DNA from: Marinobacterium arenosum
GTDB taxonomy: Bacteria; Pseudomonadota; Gammaproteobacteria; Pseudomonadales; Balneatricaceae
Reading direction: 5' to 3'
DNA: 64,000 nt
NCBI RefSeq assembly: GCF_019795155.1
Contig: NZ_JAILYN010000024.1
Coordinates: 1 to 64,000, forward strand
Shown here: positions 1 to 8,982 of the stretch, piece by piece
Numbering within the stretch: the first letter of the stretch is position 1
How the letters are laid out: the number at the start of each line of letters is the position of its first letter
Made by a program: the position numbers and the translations under genes
Notes under the pieces: model-generated
Databases searched by the model: none
What the model was told of the DNA's origin: nothing
Seen by the model: only the letters and a program-made list of their open reading frames with translations

Positions 1-84
1 CTGGGCGCCGCCATGCGCAAGCTGGTACACATCTGTTTCGGTGTGGTGAAAAACCAGCAAGAATTCCAACCACAACTGCCGTAA
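1..84 (+). CDS. IS110-family transposase, C-terminal end (partial)
   Basis: Reading frame 1 is open from the window edge to a TAA at 82-84 and gives 27 residues. The segment AAMRKLVHICFGVVKN matches the C-terminal tail usual for IS110-family DEDD transposases (an AAMRKL..ICFGV..N type ending). Only the last residues are present, so the catalytic DEDD and serine domains cannot be checked. The gene begins upstream of the window. Assignment rests on this short tail and on the setting, a mobile element ending inside a palindromic repeat. Confidence 0.6.
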   Translation: MGAAMRKLVHICFGVVKNQQEFQPQLP

Positions 85-118
85 AAGGCCGTTGTGGCCG
101 GAATCGAGAGATGGTATC
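1..118 (+). mobile_element. Right end of an IS110-family insertion sequence
   Basis: The transposase stop at 84 is followed by only about 35 bp before the sequence becomes the 84-bp hairpin repeat, starting in mid-unit at about 118-120 (the shared text begins ctacggagtacgg). The element end is therefore placed inside a repeat unit, in or beside its loop. A short downstream flank fits the IS110 subgroup, whose guide (bridge) RNA lies in the left end, rather than the IS1111 subgroup. The left end is outside the window, so neither the junction nor the subgroup can be proven here. Confidence 0.5.
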
Positions 119-401
119 TACGGAGTACGGCGTCCGTAGCAGCGGGCTCTGACCGCGACAGGTTGGCATGGTCCGAAGGTGTCGCCCTCGAAGCGGACTG
201 CTACGGAGTACGGCGTCCGTAGCAGCGGGCTCTGACCGCGACAGGCCTTGGCACAGTCCGAAGGTGTCGCCCTCGAAGCGGACTGCTACGGAGTACGGCG
301 TCCGTAGCAGCGGGCTCTGACCGCGACAGGCCTTGGCACGGTCCGACGGTGTCGCCCTCGGAGCGGGCTGCTACGGGAGCAGGGAGCTTTGTAGCAGCTC
401 G
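119..401. repeat. Hairpin repeat array 1 (about 3.5 units of ~84 bp)
   Basis: Direct repeats of one ~84-bp unit also found in the large array at 11.9-13.5 kb. Each unit holds CTGCTAC, a short loop (ggagtacggcgtcc), then GTAGCAG, flanked by less perfect complementary sequence (AGC/GCT and beyond), so each can fold into a stem-loop; a ~25-bp linker joins units. The first unit is truncated by the insertion sequence. The last one is altered: after CTGCTAC the loop becomes gggagcagggagcttt, and the right arm runs into the border motif at 402-423. Confidence 0.85.
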
Positions 402-423
402 CTTGGCATGCCCCTTGGGTACC
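402..423 (+). repeat. Array border motif (copy 1)
   Basis: A 22-bp sequence beginning CTTGGCATG and ending CTTGGGTACC closes array 1. Its reverse complement, with one mismatch, closes array 2 at 13506-13527. The neighbouring bases are also similar on both sides (GTAGCAG..CG before, CGnGGGCGA after), so the shared block is about 40 bp. Confidence 0.75.
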
Positions 424-459
424 GCGGGCGATCGGTCAGGGTACGTAAGAAACGCGAAC

Positions 460-849
460 TTAGAGTTCGTCGATCTGGCGACGGAGGTCTTCCAACTTGC
501 GGGCAACCACTTTTTCCAGGTGATCCAGCTCTTCGATCAGGACCTCCTTGCGGGTCTGGGTGGTTTTCTCCTCGGTCACCAGCTTGTCCAGCTCGGTCAC
601 TGCGCGCAGGAAGTATGGCGAAGACTCGGTGGTGGCGCGGTAAGGCACCAGCCCCTCGTTAACCTTCACATTCTTGTGCAGACGCTTGAACTTGAACTTC
701 TTGCTCTTGGCAAACCACTCGCCCTGGTGGCGGTGGAAGTAGATCTTGAGGATATCCGTATCACCTTCAGTACGGGAGTTGTACTTTTCGATGTCATGAA
801 CATCCTCAATGCCCATTTCCTTGAGGGTTTCGAACTGCTCTTTTGCCAT
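460..849 (-). CDS. DUF3461 family protein (YaeH/UPF0325-like)
   Basis: A 129-residue soluble protein. The N-terminal part (EMGIEDVHDIEKY, then DTDILKIYFHRHQGEWFAKS) follows the pattern of the DUF3461/UPF0325 family that includes E. coli YaeH. The C-terminal third (EVLIEELDHLEKVVARKLED) is charged and probably helical. Length is usual for the family. Function is unknown. The gene stands alone between the repeat array and a LysR regulator. The ATG at 849 is chosen because the family conservation starts near it. Confidence 0.85.
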   Translation of the reverse strand: MAKEQFETLKEMGIEDVHDIEKYNSRTEGDTDILKIYFHRHQGEWFAKSKKFKFKRLHKNVKVNEGLVPYRATTESSPYFLRAVTELDKLVTEEKTTQTRKEVLIEELDHLEKVVARKLEDLRRQIDEL

Positions 850-981
850 GTCCGATCAATCTCCAACATCATTCATTCAGGAATATGCCGCCTCCGGCAG
901 GGCCTATTCCCCCTACCAAAGTCTATAGGCCCATCATAACAGCATTGCGCCGATCTGCTTGCAAAATCTGCCCCTCTATAT

Positions 982-3154
<2,173 letters not shown>

Positions 3155-3208
3155 TCACCTGCCCGGCGGGCCGGCCAACGGCCTGCCGGGCGACTCTGGA
3201 ATTTCGCT

Positions 3209-4054
3209 ATGTCTATCGAACTTATCAGCAAGAACAAGGCGTTCGGCGGCTGGCTGCAGCGCTATCGCCACCGCTCCAAGGCACTGAACTGCGAGATGGT
3301 GTTTGCCGTCTACCTGCCGCCGCAGGTCGAAGAGGGCCCGGTGCCGTTTCTCTACTGGCTGTCCGGCCTGACCTGCACCGACGAGAACTTCTGCCAGAAG
3401 GCGGGCGCCTTCCGCACCGCCGCCGAACTGGGGCTGGCGATCGTCTGCCCGGACACCAGCCCGCGCGGCACCGAGCTGCCCGGCGAGCATGACAGCTACG
3501 ATTTCGGCTCCGGTGCCGGTTTCTACATCAACGCCACCGAGCAGCCCTGGGCCGAGCACTACCGGATGTACGATTATGTCAGCAGCGAGCTGCCGGCGCT
3601 GGTGGAGGCGGAACTGCCGTTCAACGGCAAGCGGGCAATCAGCGGCCACTCGATGGGCGGCCACGGCGCGCTGATCTGTGCGCTGAAGAACCCCGAGCGT
3701 TACTGCTCGGTCAGCGCCTTTGCACCGATCAGCAACCCGACCGAGTGCTCCTGGGGACAGAAAGCGTTCAGAGGCTACCTGGGTGAAGACCGCACGAAGT
3801 GGAAACAGTGGGACGCCAGCCTGCTGATGCGCCAGGCCAAGCAGTCATTGCCGTTGCTGGTCGACCAGGGCGGCGACGACGAGTTCCTCAGCGAACAGCT
3901 GCGCCCGGAAGCGCTGCAGCACGCCTGCACCGCCAACGAACAGCCGCTGACTCTGCGGATGCACCCGGGTTACGACCACAGCTACTACTTCATCAGCAGC
4001 TTTATCGACGACCACCTGCAGTTCCATGCACGCTATTTGACGGAAGAGCGCTAA
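3209..4054 (+). CDS. fghA: S-formylglutathione hydrolase
   Basis: 281 residues, esterase D family, alpha/beta hydrolase. It hydrolyses S-formylglutathione to formate and glutathione. The nucleophile elbow GHSMGG places the catalytic serine at 148; the acid and histidine lie in the VDQGGDDEF and HPGYDHSYYF segments near the C-terminus. The ribosome site is weak, which suits a gene read with frmA just upstream. A hairpin terminator follows immediately. Confidence 0.95.
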   Translation: MSIELISKNKAFGGWLQRYRHRSKALNCEMVFAVYLPPQVEEGPVPFLYWLSGLTCTDENFCQKAGAFRTAAELGLAIVCPDTSPRGTELPGEHDSYDFGSGAGFYINATEQPWAEHYRMYDYVSSELPALVEAELPFNGKRAISGHSMGGHGALICALKNPERYCSVSAFAPISNPTECSWGQKAFRGYLGEDRTKWKQWDASLLMRQAKQSLPLLVDQGGDDEFLSEQLRPEALQHACTANEQPLTLRMHPGYDHSYYFISSFIDDHLQFHARYLTEER

Positions 4055-4058
4055 GCGA

Positions 4059-4090
4059 TAAGCCGCAAGCATGGCGCTGCTTGCGGCTTA
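4059..4090. terminator. Hairpin terminator between fghA and DUF3501 gene
   Basis: Perfect 12-bp inverted repeat TAAGCCGCAAGC / GCTTGCGGCTTA with an 8-base loop, between two convergent genes. It has no long T run on either side, so efficiency is uncertain, but position and stem suggest a shared terminator. Confidence 0.65.
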
Positions 4091-4109
4091 AAACTTGCTG
4101 CTGTAGCTT

Positions 4110-4694
4110 TCAAGCCAGATCGTCCAGTAACGCCTGGCGCAGCGCGCCCTCGACCAATACCAGTGCCACCCGGTAGTCGGGGTGGTCGATGCCGGCATGC
4201 AGCGCCGCGCCATCGTGTAACGCGCACAGCTGCTCCGGCGCCAGCTGGAAACGCAGAAAGTGCACGCTGGAGGTCTTGTCGGCGGTTTCCCGCGCCAGGT
4301 CCTCGTCGGCGATCGGCCGGATCGGCGCCCCGTCGCCGACCCGCAGCCAGACAGAGCGTTCGATACCGATCAAGCGAGCCAGCGCCAGCCTGCGCTCGGT
4401 CACATCGGCATATTCGATCAGCATGGTCGCCTTCCAGTTGTCGCCGTCGGGGATCAGCGGGTTGTAGGCGTCCAGCTCATCCTGTATCGCCGCCGCTTCG
4501 AAGATCCGCTCCACCCGCAACATCTCCTGTATCTGGTAATGGATGGTCAACCTGTCTTCGAACAGCAGCCGCACATGCTCGCCCAAGGACAGCTGGCGAT
4601 CGCGCTTGTGCGCCATCACCCGGCGGCGGAATTCCGGCCGGGCCCCGGCGTAGACTTCCAGCGACCAGAGATCGCTACGCTTCAACGGCGTCAT
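4110..4694 (-). CDS. DUF3501 family protein
   Basis: 194 residues, no signal peptide or membrane segment. The text (LKRSDLWSLEVYA, VRLLFEDRLTIHYQIQEMLR, NPLIPDGDNWKATMLIEY) fits the DUF3501 family, which is known from gene neighbourhood to accompany a two-cluster Fe-S protein and a rubrerythrin, exactly as here. Start ATG at 4694 has a GGAG box 7-10 bases ahead; an earlier in-frame start would overlap the upstream gene deeply. Function is unknown; the partners suggest a role in oxidative or redox metabolism. Confidence 0.85.
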   Translation of the reverse strand: MTPLKRSDLWSLEVYAGARPEFRRRVMAHKRDRQLSLGEHVRLLFEDRLTIHYQIQEMLRVERIFEAAAIQDELDAYNPLIPDGDNWKATMLIEYADVTERRLALARLIGIERSVWLRVGDGAPIRPIADEDLARETADKTSSVHFLRFQLAPEQLCALHDGAALHAGIDHPDYRVALVLVEGALRQALLDDLA

Positions 4695-4705
4695 GTCAGG
4701 GCTCC

Positions 4706-6046
4706 TTACAGGCCGTAGGCCTGCCGTAACAGGGTGATCGGATGCATCGGCGGACGCTTCCCCTCGGCCAGGCTGGCCAGGTGGTTGGCCGCCATCGGGC
4801 AATCGCTGGCCAGATGATCGGCCTGCTGTTGATCGATCTTGCGCACCACCAGTCTGGCGATCTTGACCGACCGCGTGCGGGTTTCGCTGCGTACCCCGTA
4901 GGTGCCGTCGTGGCCCGAGCAGCGCTCGATCGCCTCGACCCGGGTATCTGGCACCAGCTGCAACAGGTCACGCGCCTTCAGGCCGACATTCTGCACCCGC
5001 AGGTGGCAGGCCACGTGGTAGCTGATATTGCCCAGCCCCTGCTGGAAGTCGGTCATCAACAGGCCATCCTTGTGGCGCAGCCAGAGGTATTCGAACGGAT
5101 CGAAGAACGCCGCGGCGACCTTGGCCACCTCGGCATCGCCGGGGAACATCAGCGGCAGCTCGCGCTTGAACATCAGTACGCAGGAGGGCATCGGCGCGGT
5201 CAGATCGTAGCCCTCGTCCACCAGCGCCGCCAGCCGCGGGATGTTGGCGTCGCGGGCCCGCTTGACGCTGTCCAGGTCGCCCAGCTCCAGCTTCGGCATG
5301 CCGCAGCAACGCTGCTTGTCGGCCAGTCGCATCTCGATGCCGTTGTGCTGGAACACCCGGATCAGGTCCTCACCGATCTGCGGGCTGTTGTAGTTGCCGT
5401 AGCAGGTGGCGAACAGCGCCACCCGACCGCGGGTTCGCTCGCCCGGCTGCACATCGACCGGCGTGAATAAATGCCGGCCGCGCTTATGCAGGCTATCGCG
5501 GTGATACTCCGGCAGCGGCGCATCGGCCGCCACGCCGAGGGTCTTCTCCAGCGCCTTGCGGGCCGGCTTGTTCCGGTTCAGTGCATTGACGGTGATATCC
5601 AGCAGCGGGATGGTCGCCATCCTGGCGACCGCATCGGTGCTGGTCAGCAGCCGGTCGCGCAGGGACGCGCCCTGCTCTTTGAAATGAGCCGCCTTGCCGC
5701 GCAGCATCAGGTGCGGAAAGTCGACATTCCACTCATGCGGCGGTACATAGGGGCACTTGGTCATGTAGCAGAGATCGCACAGGTAGCACTGGTCGATCAC
5801 CTGCTGATAATCCGCCTTGGCGACGCCGTCGATCTCCAGAGTGGCGGAATTGTCGACCAGCTCGAACAGGGTCGGAAAGGTGTCGCACAAGCTGACGCAG
5901 CGGCGGCAGCCATGGCAGATATCGAACACCCGTTCCAGCTCGGCATCCAGCGACTGGCGGTCGTAGAACTGCTCATTCTGCCAGTCGAGCGGGTGACGGG
6001 TCGGCGCGTCCAGACCGCCCTCGCGGTTTTTCTTGTCGCTGCTCAT
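4706..6046 (-). CDS. Heterodisulfide-reductase-like (Fe-S)-binding protein
   Basis: 446 residues. Two ferredoxin-type cysteine sets, C44/C47/C50/C54 (CHGCRRCVSLC) and C87/C90/C93/C98 (CYLCDLCYMTKC), should hold two [4Fe-4S] clusters. The C-terminal half carries CCG-domain-like segments (FATCYGNYN, RCCGMPKLELGD, ACHLRVQNVGLKA, ERCSGHDG) as in HdrD/GlpC proteins. It is predicted to be a cytoplasmic electron carrier or oxidoreductase. It lies 11 bp ahead of the DUF3501 gene and 66 bp behind rubrerythrin in one operon, suggesting electron delivery to rubrerythrin. The physiological donor is unknown. Confidence 0.85.
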   Translation of the reverse strand: MSSDKKNREGGLDAPTRHPLDWQNEQFYDRQSLDAELERVFDICHGCRRCVSLCDTFPTLFELVDNSATLEIDGVAKADYQQVIDQCYLCDLCYMTKCPYVPPHEWNVDFPHLMLRGKAAHFKEQGASLRDRLLTSTDAVARMATIPLLDITVNALNRNKPARKALEKTLGVAADAPLPEYHRDSLHKRGRHLFTPVDVQPGERTRGRVALFATCYGNYNSPQIGEDLIRVFQHNGIEMRLADKQRCCGMPKLELGDLDSVKRARDANIPRLAALVDEGYDLTAPMPSCVLMFKRELPLMFPGDAEVAKVAAAFFDPFEYLWLRHKDGLLMTDFQQGLGNISYHVACHLRVQNVGLKARDLLQLVPDTRVEAIERCSGHDGTYGVRSETRTRSVKIARLVVRKIDQQQADHLASDCPMAANHLASLAEGKRPPMHPITLLRQAYGL

Positions 6047-6112
6047 AGCGCCTGCTCCGCCGTTACTATCGGCAACACCGGCGGCCCTCGCAGGCCGCCG
6101 GCGGCTTGTGGA

Positions 6113-6529
6113 TCAGTCGAGTGCGTCGAGTGCCTTCTGGAAACGGTTGGCGTGACTGCGCTCCGCCTTCGCCAGCGTCTCGAACCAGTCGGCGATCTCG
6201 TCGAACCCCTCGTCGCGCGCCTCTTTCGCCATACCCGGGTACATATCGGTGTACTCGTAGGTCTCCCCGGCGATAGCTGATTTCAGGTTGTCGCCGGTGG
6301 CACCGATCGGCAGCCCGGTGACCGGGTCGCCTACCTCGGCCAGGTAGTCCAGGTGGCCGTGGGCATGGCCGGTCTCGCCTTCCGCTGTGGAGCGGAACAC
6401 CGCCGACACGTCGTTATAGCCCTCCACATCGGCCTTGGCGGCGAAATAGAGGTAACGGCGGTTGGCCTGGGATTCACCGGCAAAGGCATCCTTCAGGTTC
6501 TGTTCGGTCCTGCTACCTTTGAGTGACAT
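6113..6529 (-). CDS. Rubrerythrin family protein
   Basis: 138 residues, the di-iron four-helix-bundle domain only; the C-terminal rubredoxin domain of classical rubrerythrin is absent. Iron-binding motifs are visible: an early glutamate helix ([19 protein letters not shown]), ExxH in [10 protein letters not shown], and [22 protein letters not shown]. It is expected to reduce hydrogen peroxide, taking electrons from a partner, plausibly the Fe-S protein encoded next. The ATG at 6529 follows GGAGA. It is the first gene of the three-gene operon, with about 235 bp of non-coding DNA upstream shared with divergent nfeD. Confidence 0.92.
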   Translation of the reverse strand: MSLKGSRTEQNLKDAFAGESQANRRYLYFAAKADVEGYNDVSAVFRSTAEGETGHAHGHLDYLAEVGDPVTGLPIGATGDNLKSAIAGETYEYTDMYPGMAKEARDEGFDEIADWFETLAKAERSHANRFQKALDALD

Positions 6530-6766
6530 GGCGTGTCTCCTCTGGTTGATCAAAGCCCGGCCATGCTGATTAATTTTTAACCAAAGCCGTCATGATCAGC
6601 TTAGGAAGCCGCCTACCCGTTAACTAAATTGACTTTGATTATCCGATGGATAGCCCAAGGCTATGGGGCTCCCGGACAGCGCGAAGGGACATTTCGATTC
6701 ACCCGGTGGCACAGATGCGGCCTGTACTATGCTTAGCGTACAACTGGTGATACATAGTGAAAGCCC

Positions 6767-8221
6767 GTGGCGACAATCACCCGAACCCTGCTACAAAGCC
6801 TGACAGCCCTGACACTGGTCATCGGCCTGCTGGCCGGCCTGACACCGGCCCAGACACCGGTCCAGACTGAGGCACCACCGGCCCAGAGCGCTGCACCGGC
6901 GGCCGAGGCTGCTTTGCCCAATACCGTCTGGCAGTTGCGTATCGAAGGCGTGATCGGCCCAGCAATCAGCGACCTGCTGGAGCGCACGATCAGGGATGCC
7001 GGCGAACAGGGGGTCCACCTGCTGATTCTGACCATGGACACTCCCGGCGGCCTGGACACCTCGATGCGGGCAATGATCCACCAGATCATCGACGCCCAGA
7101 TGCCGGTCGCCACCTTCGTCTATCCGAAGGGCGCCCGCGCCGCCAGCGCCGGCACCTACCTGCTGCTGGCCAGCCATATTGCGGCGATGGCGCCGGCAAC
7201 CAACCTCGGCGCCGCCACGCCGGTACAGATCGGCATGCCGGGCACGCCGCAGCCCCCCCAAGCGCCCTCGGACGATAAGCAGGGCGACAAGGAGCAGCCA
7301 CCAGCCTCCTCCGCCCAGGCCCTGCAGAAGAAGATCATGAACGATGCCATCGCGTATATCCGCGGCCTGGCGGCACTGCACGACCGCAATGCCGACTGGG
7401 CCGAGCAGGCGGTACGCGAGGCGGCCAGCCTGGAAGCCGACAAGGCGCTGGAAATGAACGTGATCGACCTGGTCGCCAACGACATCAACGACCTGCTAGA
7501 CAAGATCGACGGCCGGGTGGTCCAGGTGCGTGACCGCGACTACCGGCTGCAGACCGGCAACACTCAGCTGGTCGAGATCATCCCCGATTGGCGGCACCGC
7601 TTCCTCAGCACCATCACCAACCCCAATGTCGCCTATATCCTGATGCTGCTGGGCATCTACGGCCTGTTGATGGAGTTCTACAACCCCGGCATGGGGCTGC
7701 CCGGCATCGTCGGCGGCATCTGCCTGATCACCGCGCTGTACGCGCTGCAGCTGCTGCCGATCAGCTATGCCGGGCTGGCACTGATAGCACTCGGCATCGG
7801 CCTGATGATTACTGAAGCCCTGTCGCCCAGCTTCGGGGTGTTCGGCTTCGGCGGGGTGGTGGCCTTCGCGGTCGGCTCGGTGATGCTGATCGATACCGAG
7901 CTGCCGGGCTTCCAGATCGCGCTGCCGATCATCGCCGCCTTCACCCTGTTTACCGCCGGGGTCTGCCTGCTCGTCCTGGCGTTGGCGTTGAAGGCGCGCA
8001 AAGGGGTACTGGTCAGCGGGGTGCAGACGCTGGTCGGACAGCCGGCCGTGGCGCTGGACAACTTCCACGGTCAGGGCAAGGTCCAGCTCAATGGCGAAAT
8101 CTGGAATGCCCGTTGCACCGGCCAGGTACAGCGGGGAGAAACCGTCACCGTGGTTGCAGTCAACGGATTGGTACTGGAGGTCAGCAAACAGGGACAACTA
8201 TCGCCGGAGGAACCACCATGA
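6767..8221 (+). CDS. NfeD family membrane-bound serine protease
   Basis: 484 residues, long form of NfeD. Layout: signal/transmembrane segment (about 1-27), a ClpP-like protease domain with nucleophile context [13 protein letters not shown] and lysine-bearing [13 protein letters not shown], a cluster of membrane helices (about 280-410), and a C-terminal OB-fold NfeD domain (about 420-484). A Q/P-rich insertion sits in the protease domain (residues about 155-185). Known relatives cleave the C-terminus of stomatin partners. The start is GTG and the ribosome site is weak. The stop overlaps the next gene's start (ATGA), consistent with co-translation with slipin. Confidence 0.9.
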   Translation: MATITRTLLQSLTALTLVIGLLAGLTPAQTPVQTEAPPAQSAAPAAEAALPNTVWQLRIEGVIGPAISDLLERTIRDAGEQGVHLLILTMDTPGGLDTSMRAMIHQIIDAQMPVATFVYPKGARAASAGTYLLLASHIAAMAPATNLGAATPVQIGMPGTPQPPQAPSDDKQGDKEQPPASSAQALQKKIMNDAIAYIRGLAALHDRNADWAEQAVREAASLEADKALEMNVIDLVANDINDLLDKIDGRVVQVRDRDYRLQTGNTQLVEIIPDWRHRFLSTITNPNVAYILMLLGIYGLLMEFYNPGMGLPGIVGGICLITALYALQLLPISYAGLALIALGIGLMITEALSPSFGVFGFGGVVAFAVGSVMLIDTELPGFQIALPIIAAFTLFTAGVCLLVLALALKARKGVLVSGVQTLVGQPAVALDNFHGQGKVQLNGEIWNARCTGQVQRGETVTVVAVNGLVLEVSKQGQLSPEEPP

Positions 8222-8979
8222 TCACCTTCTACTTCTATATGACGCTCGGTGCCTTGATACTGGCGTTGCTGATCAGTACCTTCCGCATCCTGCGCGAGTA
8301 CGAGCGCGGGGTGATCTTCATGCTCGGTCGCTTTTACAGGGTCAAGGGCCCCGGCCTGATCATCGTGATCCCGCTGATCCAGGCGATGGTGCGGGTCGAT
8401 ATCCGCACCGTGGTGATGGACGTGCCGACCCAGGACGTGATCTCGCGCGACAACGTGTCGGTCAAGGTCAACGCGGTGATCTACTACCGGGTGGTCGATT
8501 CGCAGAAGGCGATCATCAACGTGGAAAATTTCCACGACGCCACCAGTCAGCTGGCGCAGACCACCCTGCGTTCGGTACTGGGCCAGCATGAGCTGGACGA
8601 GATGCTGGCCTCCCGCGAGGCTCTGAACCGCGATATCCAGACCATCCTCGACCAGCAGACCGACGACTGGGGGATCAAGGTCAGCAATGTCGAGATCAAA
8701 CACGTCGACCTGAACGAGTCGATGATCCGCGCCATCGCCAAGCAGGCCGAAGCTGAGCGTGAACGGCGCGCCAAGGTGATCCACGCCACCGGCGAGCTGG
8801 AAGCCTCGGTGAAACTGAGCGAGGCGGCCGCTATCCTGTCCGAGCAGCCGCAAGCCCTGCAGTTGCGCTACCTGCAGACACTGACCGAGATTGCCGGCGA
8901 GCACAGCAGCACCATCGTGTTCCCTCTGCCGATTGAACTGGCCAACGCCATGAGCAAGATTGTTGCCAGCAAGGAGTAA
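8218..8979 (+). CDS. Slipin (stomatin/SPFH family) membrane protein
   Basis: 253 residues. One N-terminal membrane segment (about 1-25) is followed by the SPFH/band-7 domain: [23 protein letters not shown], and the region [20 protein letters not shown] typical of prokaryotic slipins, then a helical C-terminal region ([20 protein letters not shown]). Slipins form membrane oligomers and pair with NfeD, here directly upstream with a 4-bp overlap and a GGAGG box inside nfeD. The next gene starts 3 bp later, so a three-gene operon is likely. Confidence 0.93.
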   Translation: MITFYFYMTLGALILALLISTFRILREYERGVIFMLGRFYRVKGPGLIIVIPLIQAMVRVDIRTVVMDVPTQDVISRDNVSVKVNAVIYYRVVDSQKAIINVENFHDATSQLAQTTLRSVLGQHELDEMLASREALNRDIQTILDQQTDDWGIKVSNVEIKHVDLNESMIRAIAKQAEAERERRAKVIHATGELEASVKLSEAAAILSEQPQALQLRYLQTLTEIAGEHSSTIVFPLPIELANAMSKIVASKE

Positions 8980-8982
8980 CCC

